Positions 10,094-21,293 of a stretch of 64,000 bases of DNA are shown piece by piece. Positions within the stretch are counted from its first letter, which is position 1. The number at the start of each line of letters is the position of its first letter. Where the stretch lies: assembly GCF_000146165.2 (NCBI RefSeq), contig NC_004347.2:3953029-4017028 (forward strand), in the 5' to 3' direction. The notes below the pieces were generated by a model. It saw only the letters and a list, made by a program, of their open reading frames with translations. It ran no database searches and was not told the DNA's origin. The DNA comes from Shewanella oneidensis MR-1. Its GTDB lineage: Bacteria; Pseudomonadota; Gammaproteobacteria; Enterobacterales; Shewanellaceae. Both the position numbers and the translations under genes were made by a program.

Positions 10094-10657
10094 TTAGAAA
10101 CGATAACTCATGCCAAAGTTGACTCCTTGCAACTCAAGCTCTTTCATCGGCACATATTGGTACTCAAGATTAAGACCAAAGCCAGAGCGAAAACGATATT
10201 GCCAACCAACTGCGCCGTAAAAGCCCACATCGTCTGAATCCATCTCCTGCTTTTCAAACTCATAACTCACTTTGGTATAAGCAGCACCGAGTTTGGCATA
10301 CAGACTATTCCCGCGAGACAATGCATACTCACCGTAGGCAGTGGTTCTAACACCTTGGTAACGTAAGTCTTTTATATCACTGATTGCACTAACAAGGGCG
10401 CTCGCCACGCCACCAGAACCCGCTAAATAACCCGCTTCAAGCCCAAAATGCTCGTTGAACATATAGCGATAATATAAATCGCCAGTGAATGTATCACCCG
10501 CATCATATTTACCGCTCTTAGTTTCAAATTCTTGGGTCCCATAGCCTAAGCTGCCACCTAACACATGCGATGGATCAGCGGCATTAGCATTAGCCCCGAC
10601 GAAAAAAGCACAAACTGATAACGATAAAAGCCAAGTTCTAATTGTTAAGTATTTCAT
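10094..10657 (-). CDS. Outer-membrane beta-barrel protein (OmpA-like/OmpX-like porin family)
   Basis: A 187-aa protein. It has a signal peptide with a basic start, a hydrophobic core LLSLSVCAFFVGANANA and a probable cut after the last Ala. The rest alternates hydrophobic and polar residues, with aromatic strand ends such as DLYYRYMF, GAAYTKVSYEF and GWQYRFRSGFGLNLEYQYV, and it ends in FGMSYRF with the terminal Phe of outer-membrane barrels. It should be an eight-stranded barrel. No peptidoglycan-binding domain is present. The role is unknown. Confidence 0.8.
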   Translation of the reverse strand: MKYLTIRTWLLSLSVCAFFVGANANAADPSHVLGGSLGYGTQEFETKSGKYDAGDTFTGDLYYRYMFNEHFGLEAGYLAGSGGVASALVSAISDIKDLRYQGVRTTAYGEYALSRGNSLYAKLGAAYTKVSYEFEKQEMDSDDVGFYGAVGWQYRFRSGFGLNLEYQYVPMKELELQGVNFGMSYRF

Positions 10658-10781
10658 ATTGTTTAAATTCGGTAATGATATGTAGGCACATGATAACCTT
10701 TACACCTGTACAAAAACTGAACCCGAGTACCTTGTGGCAACAAGGGGGATTTCTGGTATGCTGTAGCCACTTTTTACTAGC

Positions 10782-11360
10782 ATGAGATTCTCCATGAAAC
10801 GGTTACTATTGACGCTGACTTTCCCCCTATTCTTTGTGGGCTGTGCGAGCCAAAATCCGACTCACATGGCATTTAGCCCTCAGGTTCCCGATATCAGCCA
10901 ACAGACTTCAAGACCCGTGCAGATCTCATTGGATACTATCGATTCGCGTAACGCTGAATATGTTGCGCGCTTTATGGAAGAAGGCACCAAGACCCGTTTA
11001 GTCGGTCCAAGCGAGCCACCTAAGTTATTACTCGATGAAGTATTTCGTAATGGCTTCACCCAAGCGGGATACCAAATTGATCCTAGTGCAACTAACTCTA
11101 TTCAAGTTCAATTAGAAGAGTTGCAGATGGATGTCACCAAAAAAACCTTTGGTTACGAGGCTAAACACAGTGTACGTATTGCTGTCCAAGCGCGTAATTC
11201 AAGCCAAGAATTAGTCAAACGTTATAAAGCAAAGGGCGTATTAAAAGGCCCATTAACCCCAGACTTTGCGACCTTAGAAATGGATATGAATAAGCTCCTC
11301 GGCCAGCTCACTGGGGAAATATTAAATGACCCAGAGTTAAACCAGTTCCTACAAAAATAA
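10782..11360 (+). CDS. yajG: YajG family lipoprotein
   Basis: A 192-aa precursor with a basic start, a hydrophobic core and the lipobox FVGC, so the mature protein is a lipidated periplasmic/outer-membrane protein. The body matches YajG, including the pattern SIQVQLEELQMDV followed by HSVRIAVQARN. An in-frame ATG 4 codons later is an equally likely start; neither has a strong ribosome site. In E. coli yajG also sits next to ampG. The molecular role is not established. Confidence 0.82.
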   Translation: MRFSMKRLLLTLTFPLFFVGCASQNPTHMAFSPQVPDISQQTSRPVQISLDTIDSRNAEYVARFMEEGTKTRLVGPSEPPKLLLDEVFRNGFTQAGYQIDPSATNSIQVQLEELQMDVTKKTFGYEAKHSVRIAVQARNSSQELVKRYKAKGVLKGPLTPDFATLEMDMNKLLGQLTGEILNDPELNQFLQK

Positions 11361-11393
11361 AAATACCAATCGATAATTAATAAGGAAATCATA

Positions 11394-11981
11394 ATGTTTC
11401 GTTGGATATCTGCACTCTTAGTTCTCTGTGCTAGTTATAGCAGCTGGGCGGCAATCGACATTCAACCCGATAGCTTGTATCCCCAAGTCGAGTTTGATAC
11501 GAGTTTAGGTAAGATTGTTGTCGAACTCGATAGAACCCGCGCCCCCATTACAGTCGATAACTTCCTCACCTATGTGGTCAAAGGTGAGTACAACAACACG
11601 ATTTTCCATCGCGTGATCAGTGACTTTGTAGTGCAAGGCGGTGGACTGAATCCGCAATTAGAAGAGTTGCCAGCGGGCAAGCCCATAGTCAACGAGTCGG
11701 GCAATGGTTTATCCAATAGCATGGGCACCATTGCCATGGCGCGCGACAATGAACCCCATTCGGCCACCCGCCAGTTTTACTTTAACGTTGCAGACAACAC
11801 TAAGCTTGACCCCTCAAAACGTCGTTGGGGTTATGCGGTATTTGGTGAAGTGATTGAAGGTAAGCAAGTACTCGAAGCCATGGCCGTAGTAGAGACAACC
11901 ACTAATGCCAAACTGAATTGGCCCGATGTACCTGTCACTCCTATCATATTGAAAACAGCTAAATTACTCCCGAAAAAATAA
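11394..11981 (+). CDS. ppiA: Periplasmic peptidyl-prolyl cis-trans isomerase, cyclophilin type
   Basis: A 195-aa protein with a signal peptide (LLVLCASYSSWA) and a cyclophilin domain. FHRVISDFVVQGG and SMGTIAMARDNEPHSATRQFYFNVADN are the active-site strands with the catalytic Arg of FHR. It catalyses proline isomerisation in periplasmic protein folding. It follows yajG by 33 bp, suggesting a short operon yajG-ppiA-unknown-ampG. Confidence 0.9.
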   Translation: MFRWISALLVLCASYSSWAAIDIQPDSLYPQVEFDTSLGKIVVELDRTRAPITVDNFLTYVVKGEYNNTIFHRVISDFVVQGGGLNPQLEELPAGKPIVNESGNGLSNSMGTIAMARDNEPHSATRQFYFNVADNTKLDPSKRRWGYAVFGEVIEGKQVLEAMAVVETTTNAKLNWPDVPVTPIILKTAKLLPKK

Positions 11982-12047
11982 TTAAAAATTTAGCAAAAGT
12001 TCTAATCCTGCCTCTATACTGTAAAAGCAAAACGAAAGGAGGCAAGG

Positions 12048-12368
12048 GTGACAATTGAAGAATTTATCGATAATAAAGCGCCCCAACTTGCTGTATATGG
12101 AAAAGCGTTTTTGAGTGATGAACTCGATTTCCAAGAAGTTCAGCTCTATTTATGGGACACACTTGAGGAATGGCAGCAACTCATTCCGACAAGTGAAGCG
12201 CAAACAGAAACGGAAACCGTGTTTTGGCACTTGCTCCATAGCTTTAACAAGTGGCCAGACTGGATGATACGCGGCAATCAGTATCTGTATCAGCAGTTAC
12301 ATGCTTGCTGTGATTTCCTCAGTTTGGGAGGACAAATGCCCTCGGGTTGTATCGGTATTCGACCTTGA
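12048..12368 (+). CDS. Conserved small protein of unknown function
   Basis: A 106-aa soluble protein, GTG start, with a near-perfect ribosome site (AAAGGAGG) 7 bases upstream, so it is certainly translated. It is acidic and rich in Trp and Leu: LYLWDTLEEWQQL, TVFWHLLHSFNKW and a C-rich end QLHACCDFLSLGGQ. I do not recognise a family. It lies between the cyclophilin and ampG, with a terminator behind it. Confidence 0.75.
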   Translation: MTIEEFIDNKAPQLAVYGKAFLSDELDFQEVQLYLWDTLEEWQQLIPTSEAQTETETVFWHLLHSFNKWPDWMIRGNQYLYQQLHACCDFLSLGGQMPSGCIGIRP

Positions 12369-12382
12369 GCAACACATGCGCT

Positions 12383-12415
12383 AAAGACCCAGCTCGCTGG
12401 GTCTTTTTATTTTTA
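12383..12415 (+). terminator. Terminator after the 106-aa gene
   Basis: AAAGACCCAG-CTCG-CTGGGTCTTT hairpin followed by TTATTTTT. It separates the yajG-ppiA cluster from ampG. Confidence 0.9.
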
Positions 12416-12524
12416 GCTTCTGCGTACTCAAACTCATCAGTCATCAAAAGGATAAGTATTAGTCCTTGAACCTAACCGTATCTTACCCGTAAGCTAGGCG
12501 GATTCGACTCCTCGGCAAAAGCTT

Positions 12525-13910
12525 ATGTTCGTAACCGGTTTTACTCGTCGCACCTTAGACTCCTTGAGCGTTTATTACCATAAGCGCGTTTTGATCCTGC
12601 TATTACTCGGCTTTTCTGCCGGCTTACCATTAATGTTGGTCTTTTCAACCCTGTCTTTTTGGTTACGGGAAGCGGGAGTGGATCGCACCTCTATCGGTTA
12701 TTTCAGTTGGATAGCCCTCGCCTATGCCTTCAAATGGGCCTGGTCACCGTTGGTCGATAGATTATCTATCCCCATACTGACGCGCTTTTTAGGACGGCGA
12801 CGCAGCTGGATGCTGTTCGCACAATTGCTGTTGGTCGGCGCCATTTTAGGGATGTCTTTTAGCGATCCCGTTAAAAATCTCGAACGCTTGGCTTTGTTTG
12901 CATTAATGGTTGCCTTTGCGTCCGCAACCCAAGATATTGTCATTGATGCCTTTCGCATCGAATCTGCTCCCGAAAAAATGCAAGCTGCGCTTGCAGCCGC
13001 CTATCAAGTGGGGTATCGCAGCGCCATGATTGTGGCCACAGCTGGCGCGCTTACTATCGCTGCTTGGGTAGAGCCCGGCAATACCGAATATAACTTAATT
13101 GCTTGGCAAACCTCTTATTTAGTGATGGCTGGACTGATGTTTATTGGCGTACTAACTACGCTTTTTAGCCGCGAGCCTATGGTCGATACCCGCTCTGCCG
13201 ATAAAACCGAACTGGCCGTAAAACAGCGTTTAAGCGCGCGTTATCCCAAACCTATTGCGGCGAGTCTTTCATGGATTTATACCGCCAGTGTACTGCCCTT
13301 TATCGACTTTTTTAAACGTTATGGCCGCAGCGCAATTTTGATTTTATTGCTGATTTCCTGCTATCGCATCTCGGATATTGTAATGGGCATTATGGCCAAC
13401 GTGTTTTATGTGGACATGGGATTCACTAAGGAAGAAATTGCCTATTTAAGCAAAATCTATGGCCTTATCATGACCTTAGTTGGAGCAGCCTTTGGCGGTG
13501 TACTGTTAGCTCGCTTCGGTACTATGAAGATATTATTTCTTGGTGCGCTGTTGGTTGCTGTCACCAATTTGCTCTTTGCCTGGCAAGCGGTCATTGGTTA
13601 TAACGTCAGCTTTTTAACTTTTGCCATTTCGGTCGATAATTTTAGCGCAGGGATTGCCACCGCGGCCTTTATCGCTTACCTCTCAAGCCTCACCAGCAGC
13701 GGCTATAGCGCAACACAATACGCCCTGCTTTCCTCGATTATGTTGCTGTTTCCTAAGTTTATTGCGGGTTTCTCGGGCGCCTATGTCGACGCATTTGGTT
13801 ATGTGAATTTCTTTGTCGCGGCCAGCGTGATTGGCTTTCCTGTGCTGTTACTCATTCATTTAGTGAATAAATACGCGCCCCACGTCAGCGCTAAACCAGA
13901 CCAAGAATAA
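12525..13910 (+). CDS. ampG: AmpG family muropeptide permease
   Basis: A 461-aa major-facilitator protein with about 12 to 14 membrane segments. The N-terminal LLLGFSAGLPLMLVFSTLSFWLREAGV and the loop WSPLVDRL are characteristic of AmpG, as are FASATQDIVIDAFRIE and the AAYQVGYRSAMI helix. It imports anhydro-muropeptides for wall recycling, feeding Mpl (6193). In species with inducible beta-lactamases it influences their induction. Confidence 0.92.
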   Translation: MFVTGFTRRTLDSLSVYYHKRVLILLLLGFSAGLPLMLVFSTLSFWLREAGVDRTSIGYFSWIALAYAFKWAWSPLVDRLSIPILTRFLGRRRSWMLFAQLLLVGAILGMSFSDPVKNLERLALFALMVAFASATQDIVIDAFRIESAPEKMQAALAAAYQVGYRSAMIVATAGALTIAAWVEPGNTEYNLIAWQTSYLVMAGLMFIGVLTTLFSREPMVDTRSADKTELAVKQRLSARYPKPIAASLSWIYTASVLPFIDFFKRYGRSAILILLLISCYRISDIVMGIMANVFYVDMGFTKEEIAYLSKIYGLIMTLVGAAFGGVLLARFGTMKILFLGALLVAVTNLLFAWQAVIGYNVSFLTFAISVDNFSAGIATAAFIAYLSSLTSSGYSATQYALLSSIMLLFPKFIAGFSGAYVDAFGYVNFFVAASVIGFPVLLLIHLVNKYAPHVSAKPDQE

Positions 13911-13922
13911 TCAGATATAAAA

Positions 13923-13957
13923 AAGCCCCAAATCGGTAATCCTTTGGGGCTTATTGT
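13923..13957. terminator. Bidirectional terminator between ampG and yajQ
   Basis: AAGCCCCAAA/TTTGGGGCTT hairpin with A/T tracts on both sides, between two converging genes. Confidence 0.75.
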
Positions 13958-14016
13958 ATTAGCGATTCATGCTTAGGTTCGTCTAATGCGAGCGCAAGCT
14001 ATGTAAGTTTTAACGA

Positions 14017-14502
14017 TTAATCGCGGAAGTTATTGAACTGGAAAGGCTGACCAAGGTCCGCTTGACGCACTAACGCCATCACGGCTTGTAAGTCGTCACG
14101 CGCTTTGCCAGTGACTCGCACTGTATCGCCTTGGATCTGCGATTGCACTTTAATCTTGCTATCTTTCACCATCTTAACGATTTTCTTCGCGATATCCGTT
14201 TCAATCCCCTGCTTAAAGCGCACTTTAAGGGAAAAGGTTTTGCCGCTATGAACCGACTTTTCGTCGACATCCATCGTTGATGGCTCGACATTACGCTTGC
14301 TCAATTGCGTACGCAAAATATCCACTAACTGTTTGCACTGGAAATCATCTTCTGCGGTGAGCGTCACCACATGATCTTTGTAGTCGATGCTGGCATCTTT
14401 ACCACGAAAATCAAATCGCCCACTGAGTTCACGGCGGGAGTTTTCAACCGCGTTACGTAACTCAACTTCGTCAACTTCAGACACAATATCAAATGAAGGC
14501 AT
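14017..14502 (-). CDS. yajQ: YajQ family nucleotide-binding protein
   Basis: A 161-aa protein almost standard for YajQ: start [36 protein letters not shown] and end [12 protein letters not shown]. The fold is two ferredoxin-like domains. Family members bind nucleotides and RNA, and in Xanthomonas a member binds c-di-GMP. No neighbours on the same strand. Confidence 0.93.
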   Translation of the reverse strand: MPSFDIVSEVDEVELRNAVENSRRELSGRFDFRGKDASIDYKDHVVTLTAEDDFQCKQLVDILRTQLSKRNVEPSTMDVDEKSVHSGKTFSLKVRFKQGIETDIAKKIVKMVKDSKIKVQSQIQGDTVRVTGKARDDLQAVMALVRQADLGQPFQFNNFRD

Positions 14503-14664
14503 AATTGCCGCCCCTTAGGTGATTGTAAATGCCCATAGTTTACCGACTCACTCCATCGAGTTGAAGGTTAACTTTGCCCAAGCAAGATAAAACTCGCCTT
14601 AGGGATGACTTTGGTTGCGCATTTTCCTATTATGGCGGCACGCTAAGATAATCAAATTGTATTT

Positions 14665-15027
14665 GTGATAACTAAACACACCCTATTCAAACTGGCTTTA
14701 GCCGTAGCCTTTGTCGTGATCAGTTATCTGGTGTTTTCCAGACCAACCTATTCGCAAGGTATTCCTCATATCGACAAGGTAGGCCATCTTGGGAGCTTTT
14801 TCTGTCTCTCGTATCTTACCTATCTCGCCTTTCGCCCTAAGTGGTATTGGCTCTCACTGGTTCTCGCGACTTACGCAATGTTGATTGAGCTTGTGCAGTC
14901 ACGCTTGCCCTACCGCAGCGCCTCCATAGGTGATGTGTTGGCAGATTTTGCCGGTATTGCCTTGTTTTATTTTTGTCTTTGGGCCTATCGAAAATATTTT
15001 AGTGCCGCCCATCTCAAGGAAGAATAA
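14665..15027 (+). CDS. VanZ family membrane protein
   Basis: A 120-aa, GTG-started protein with four hydrophobic segments. The VanZ pattern is visible: DKVGHLGSFFCL in the second helix and IELVQSRLPYRSASIGDVLADFAGI in the last part. The function of chromosomal VanZ-like proteins is unclear; in enterococcal vancomycin clusters VanZ gives mild teicoplanin resistance. The stop overlaps the next start (TAATG), so it is coupled to the panE-like gene. Confidence 0.82.
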   Translation: MITKHTLFKLALAVAFVVISYLVFSRPTYSQGIPHIDKVGHLGSFFCLSYLTYLAFRPKWYWLSLVLATYAMLIELVQSRLPYRSASIGDVLADFAGIALFYFCLWAYRKYFSAAHLKEE

Positions 15028-16010
15028 TGCCTGGCCAGAGTAAAACCGCCGCCATAGCACCACCAGCTAGCGAAATCGCTATTTTAGGCGCTGGTGCCGT
15101 GGGGCAATTGATTTGCCATCAACTGCATTCGGCAGGGTTAGCGGTAGGCTTGATAGCGCGGGAATCCTTTGCATCAAATATTGAAGCGACTCATTGGCAA
15201 GATTTAGTATTTAGCCCTCTGCTGCTAAATAACACCAATACCGAATCAGTCTCCTACCGCGTACCCAAACTTGATATAGAAAGTAAAAGTGCGCAGCAAA
15301 TCAAACTTTTGATCGTGTGCGTAAAAGCGTATCAAGTACTTGATGCAATTAGCCCTTTACTCGATAAATTATCGCCACAATGCCATATTCTGTTATTGCA
15401 TAATGGTATGGGGCCACACCTTACACTTGCGCCACGGCTCAATGGTCGCGGCCTAAGCCTAGGCACCACTTCACAGGGCGTATTACGTCAGTCATGTTGG
15501 CAAGTTAAGCAAACCGGGCAAGGCTTAACTCAGTTTGGCCATTTTACCGGCCCAGAGTTACCCCAAGCTCTGCGGGAAAGGCTATTGCATGCCATCCCGA
15601 ACAGCGAGTGGGTTGAAGCGATTATCCCCAGCCTTTGGCAAAAACTGGCGGTCAATGCCGCGATCAACCCTCTTACAGCCCTGCATCAATGCCCCAATGG
15701 CACACTGGCTCAAGCACAATTTTCAAAGACTATTGCCACTATCTTAGATGAACTGGTCGAGGTTGCCGCCCATGATGGCGTTGAGCTCGATAGGCAGCGT
15801 TTAGAAGAACGCGTGTATCGGGTTATTGAACTCACGGCCGCGAACTTCTCATCGATGCACCAAGATGTTGCACATCATAGACCCACTGAGATAGACCAAA
15901 TTAATGGCTATATTGGTGATCGCGCCAACGCGCACGGTTTAAGTGCAGCAACTAATGCACAAATGGTCCAAAGCATTAAACAGCTCTCGGCGATACCGCC
16001 TGTGCAATAA
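15027..16010 (+). CDS. panE: 2-dehydropantoate 2-reductase (ketopantoate reductase family)
   Basis: A 327-aa NADPH-dependent reductase. The Rossmann loop is ILGAGAVGQLICHQL, and the catalytic-domain motif is WQKLAVNAAINPLTALHQCPNGTL, with the conserved Lys and Asn residues. The end HRPTEIDQINGYI is also typical. It makes pantoate for coenzyme A. Its start overlaps the end of the VanZ gene. Panel members with other substrates exist, so the assignment rests on overall match. Confidence 0.88.
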   Translation: MPGQSKTAAIAPPASEIAILGAGAVGQLICHQLHSAGLAVGLIARESFASNIEATHWQDLVFSPLLLNNTNTESVSYRVPKLDIESKSAQQIKLLIVCVKAYQVLDAISPLLDKLSPQCHILLLHNGMGPHLTLAPRLNGRGLSLGTTSQGVLRQSCWQVKQTGQGLTQFGHFTGPELPQALRERLLHAIPNSEWVEAIIPSLWQKLAVNAAINPLTALHQCPNGTLAQAQFSKTIATILDELVEVAAHDGVELDRQRLEERVYRVIELTAANFSSMHQDVAHHRPTEIDQINGYIGDRANAHGLSAATNAQMVQSIKQLSAIPPVQ

Positions 16011-16119
16011 ACAATCTATTTAATTGATTTTCAATTGATTTAGTATCAATCAGTCGAGCACAAACATACTCAGCGATAATGATCATCTCTTAAATGCTCC
16101 CTAATTGTCATGTTTATGC

Positions 16120-16180
16120 AAACTGCACCAAAATCGCGCACCAAATCAGGGCACAATCATCTGTTTTGCACTGTTTTGCA
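16120..16180 (+). promoter_or_regulatory. Possible NtrC half-sites upstream of glnK
   Basis: Two GCACCA words (16125-16130 and 16138-16143) and a TGCACTGTTTTGCA inverted repeat (about 16167-16180) lie roughly 100 bp upstream of the sigma-54-type promoter. GCACCA/TGGTGC are NtrC half-site words, but no perfect dyad is present, so this is a weak prediction. Confidence 0.35.
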
Positions 16181-16232
16181 GCAAAAACAAGGTTCATTTA
16201 AGTGCGTCACATTGTTAAGGTAATGATAATAA

Positions 16233-17955
<1,723 letters not shown>

Positions 17956-17980
17956 GCACTTCAGTCTGCTCTGCCAACAT

Positions 17981-18014
17981 GGCTGTCAGGATAGCTATCC
18001 TGATGGCCTTTTTA
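17981..18014 (+). terminator. Terminator after the amtB pseudogene
   Basis: Long hairpin GTCAGGATA/TATCCTGAT with GGC/GCC base, followed by TTTTTA. It lies between converging amtB and the EAL gene. Confidence 0.8.
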
Positions 18015-19634
18015 TTCGCTATGCGCCTCAAGCCAATGGGAAAGTTCATCTAATTTCATCGGTTTAGCAAATAAATATCCTTGCAAAAAATGCACATCAC
18101 GACTGATTAAATAATCTGCTTGTTGTTGGGTTTCAACACCTTCTGCCACCGCTACATAATTCATTTTATGGCAGAGCTCGATAATGGTATCCAACACATG
18201 GGAAGTGACCGAATCTTGGCCTATGGTATCGATAAAACATTTATCAATTTTAAGATAGTCTAAGGTGAAGGTTTGCAGCAGCGACAAGGTCGTCTGCCCT
18301 GTACCAAAATCATCAATCGCCACTAAAATATCAAGCTCACGCAATGCCGTAATTCGTTCACACATATCCGCGGTTAATAACTGCCGCTCGGTGATTTCAA
18401 TTAAAGGTTGCACGCCAATACGCGCAAAAGCATCTTTTAGATAGCGAAATTTAGCCTCTATATCACTTTGAATAAAATGCTCTGGTGCTACGTTAAAACC
18501 AATCCTAAACCCCGAATCCACGGACAATTTGCTAAAATCGGCCAAGGCTCGTTCAAAAATATAATTGGTTAACGGGACGATTAATTGGCTCTGTTCGGCA
18601 ATGGGTATAAATAAATCGGGGCGCACTAAGCCCATTTGGGGATGCTGCCAACGCACTAATGCTTCAACGCCTTTAGCCTTACCATCATCACTACTAACAA
18701 TAGGTTGATATACCAAAAAAAACTCTTGATTCTCGATACCGCTTTTAATGTCATCGGCTAATGAAGACCGGCTTTTTTTACGCCAAAGATGTAGACCGAC
18801 CAACCAAACAAAAGCCAGTAAAAACGGCAGTAGTATGCCAAAACATATCCAGAAAAAATGCCAAAAAAACGCCTGTGAAACCTCAAGCAGGATCACCACC
18901 TCGGAGTGCTCAGCTTTTACTGCAACCACTTTCCCATCACCAAATTGTGGGACAGTAGGTAAGGTCGCCCCCTTTAATCCCAACACCACATGGCTAACAG
19001 GACGAGGAAATACCTCAGGTTGAATAAAACTGTCGATTAAATATTGCCCTTCAATGATAACTACTGCACCACGCGTTAAATTAGCCTGAGTAGAGATAAC
19101 TAAAATGGCAGGAACACCTGAGCGCGCAGGTGTTTCAGGAACAATAAAATAAGCCGGTTTTTTGAGAGTATCTTCGGGCAAGAGTGAATTAAGCGGATAA
19201 TCAATCACCCCCATTGTAGATGAACAGTGAAAACCATGGGCGTTAAAAAGTAACACACCGCGATAATAGGGCTTAAACTGCATATATTCATTCAGGGCGC
19301 CGCAGTCGCCCTCACTAAGGGTAGTAGCATACTCCCCTATCGTCTCAGACTCGCTTAACAAATGCTCAAGCCGCTTGAGATTAAACTCCCCAACCTCTTG
19401 TGCCTTCTTATCAACCAAGTAATTTGTTATCACATAACTTGATGCCATTGCCAAGACGGTAGGCATAAACAGCATGATGAATAAATGCTTGCGAGAAAGA
19501 TCATATTGGGAAATAAATAATCGTAAAAGCGACGAAAGGCTATTTAAGCGTTTTGGCATTCTTAATCCATATTCGATGGCGTGATAGCCATTAATCTTAG
19601 TGGATATATCTAGTACTACGCATATCAAATACAA
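18012..19634 (-). CDS. Cyclic-di-GMP phosphodiesterase, CSS-motif sensor with EAL domain
   Basis: A protein of about 515 to 540 aa. A membrane helix (LFIMLFMPTVLAMASSYVI) leads into a periplasmic domain with the redox-sensing CSS motif (HCSSTMG, plus a second conserved Cys in EGDCGALNEY). A second helix then precedes a cytoplasmic EAL domain. Catalytic elements are present: EALVRW, EITERQ, IDDFGTGQ, LKIDKCFID and EGVETQQQA. An active phosphodiesterase is therefore expected. In E. coli relatives the state of the CSS cysteines controls activity. The ATG at 19559 with GGA upstream is a likely start; the longer frame begins at 19634. Confidence 0.9.
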   Translation of the reverse strand: MYLICVVLDISTKINGYHAIEYGLRMPKRLNSLSSLLRLFISQYDLSRKHLFIMLFMPTVLAMASSYVITNYLVDKKAQEVGEFNLKRLEHLLSESETIGEYATTLSEGDCGALNEYMQFKPYYRGVLLFNAHGFHCSSTMGVIDYPLNSLLPEDTLKKPAYFIVPETPARSGVPAILVISTQANLTRGAVVIIEGQYLIDSFIQPEVFPRPVSHVVLGLKGATLPTVPQFGDGKVVAVKAEHSEVVILLEVSQAFFWHFFWICFGILLPFLLAFVWLVGLHLWRKKSRSSLADDIKSGIENQEFFLVYQPIVSSDDGKAKGVEALVRWQHPQMGLVRPDLFIPIAEQSQLIVPLTNYIFERALADFSKLSVDSGFRIGFNVAPEHFIQSDIEAKFRYLKDAFARIGVQPLIEITERQLLTADMCERITALRELDILVAIDDFGTGQTTLSLLQTFTLDYLKIDKCFIDTIGQDSVTSHVLDTIIELCHKMNYVAVAEGVETQQQADYLISRDVHFLQGYLFAKPMKLDELSHWLEAHSE

Positions 19635-19647
19635 ACCGCGTAAGTAC

Positions 19648-20520
19648 TCACTCCCACATCACCAGTATTGCAGCGACCGCAATCAACACTAGACCAAACA
19701 TTTCTTTAATTTTGACTTGTTCTTTTAGCCAGAATGCAGAAATAAGCATCATAAAGAAGATTTCCACTTGGCCTAAGGTTTTAACATAGGGCACTGCCTG
19801 TAGCGACATCGCACTAAACCAACCGATAGAGCCAAAGCAGCTCGCAGTACTGGTTAGTAAGGTTAACTTAGGCCGTTGTAACAAGTCGATTAACGTTGCT
19901 TTATCCTTTAAAACCAAATAACTGACTAACACGATAGTTTGCAGACTAATCACCAACAACAATACCCAAGCCGCACTATGGGGAAAACCGACATCTAACC
20001 TCAAGCTAGCTTCTCGCACCCAAAGCGAGGTCAGCGCAAAGGCACTGCCACTGGCAATCCCAAGTATGACGGTGCTGAGGGATAAATGCCGCAGCCCCTG
20101 CTTAGCACTCAGCAAAAATACCGCCACACCACCTAAGATAACCCCCACCCAACCAAGTACCGATAGATGGGTACCAAAGAATAATGTGCCTAAGATTGCC
20201 GCTACGATTGCTTCACTCTTAGCAAGCCCTGCACCAATCGCAAAATTTTGCTGCTGGAACAGCTTCACCATCAAGCCAGTAGCAAGGATCTGCATCATAG
20301 AAGCGCCCACAATAAAGCCGATAAACTCCCCGGTAAATTGCGGCCATCCAACATCGTCCCATAGATACAAGATCGCAAGATACAATGCAGCTATAGGGCC
20401 TGCCCAAATAAACCGAGCCAAAGTCACCCCGGCAACCTTTACCTCTTTGCTCAGTTGGCTTTGAAAGGCATTACGCCATGCCTGCATAAATGCAGCTAAT
20501 ATGGTAAATAAAATCCACAT
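19648..20520 (-). CDS. EamA/DMT family transporter
   Basis: A 290-aa protein with about ten membrane segments in two similar halves, each starting with a short loop and ending in GVILGGVAVFLL or FGLVLIAVAAIL. This is the drug/metabolite transporter pattern. The substrate is unknown. It is 13 bp upstream of the EAL frame on the same strand, so the genes may be co-transcribed. Confidence 0.85.
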   Translation of the reverse strand: MWILFTILAAFMQAWRNAFQSQLSKEVKVAGVTLARFIWAGPIAALYLAILYLWDDVGWPQFTGEFIGFIVGASMMQILATGLMVKLFQQQNFAIGAGLAKSEAIVAAILGTLFFGTHLSVLGWVGVILGGVAVFLLSAKQGLRHLSLSTVILGIASGSAFALTSLWVREASLRLDVGFPHSAAWVLLLVISLQTIVLVSYLVLKDKATLIDLLQRPKLTLLTSTASCFGSIGWFSAMSLQAVPYVKTLGQVEIFFMMLISAFWLKEQVKIKEMFGLVLIAVAAILVMWE

Positions 20521-20685
20521 AAACCTATTTCCACCAAAGCATGCTCTCTTGCTTTAGACACAAAAGATAAGACAAGCATCATACCCCACATGGAAACATT
20601 AGACACGACACAAAGACTGATAAATGCCTTTGAGATGCATACGCTAGTGATTAAATAATGTACACCACAATAATGTGAATAATAA

Positions 20686-21237
20686 TTATGGATGTATAAA
20701 TTGCATGAAAGAACCAATAATTGATGCGATTAATGATGCCCATGTATAACCTAACACTGCCATTAAAACCGCTATAGACGCTAATTTCGGATGGAAAGCA
20801 CTCGAGACAACAGTCGTTGAAGCGGCGCCGCCAATATTACACTGACTAGCAATAGCAAAATACAATATGGGAAGTTTAAAATATAAAGAAAATAATAGTA
20901 GAATACTTATATGAATAACAAACCAAATTAACCCTATAATAAAATAGTAGAAAATGGATTGAAATGAAGCGAACTCAACATTTAACCCAATATTCATAAT
21001 CATAAAGTACAGCAAAAAAATGAAACAAACTTTACTTGTTTAACAAACACATGTCTTGCATAGGTCATGGATAGTAAAATACCTAAAAGTGTTGACAAAA
21101 TCATAGACAAAAAGAAACCTGACCCTAGGTTATAATACAATAAAGAAGGAAAATGCTTGATCACTGTTAGGGATAAAAACTCTGAGAACGAATGACAAAA
21201 CAAAAAAATAAACAATGACGAAATAATGAGCAAAATA
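20686..21237 (-). pseudogene. DUF819 (YjcL-like) membrane protein remnant, truncated by an IS
   Basis: The reading frame closely resembles the C-terminal third of the intact DUF819 protein at 25268-26515: NIGGAASTTVVSSAFHPKLASIAVLMAVLGYTW aligns with its NVGGAASAPVVAAAFHPALAPVGVLLAVFGYVL. It is broken once more by a one-base shift in a run of seven A at about 21015-21021, which splits it into two frames. Its upstream part is missing: the sequence stops at the end of an IS256-family element at about 21238. It is A/T-richer than the intact copy. Confidence 0.85.
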
Positions 21238-21293
21238 AGTAGTGTTCAAATTTCTGTGTCATTTCTTTAAGCTATACCAAAAAGAGATGATTT

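Noticed and set aside
16148-16173. GGGCAC..TTTTGC as a sigma-54 promoter
   Set aside because: The spacing between GG and GC is too long; the site at 16246-16263 has exactly 10 bases.
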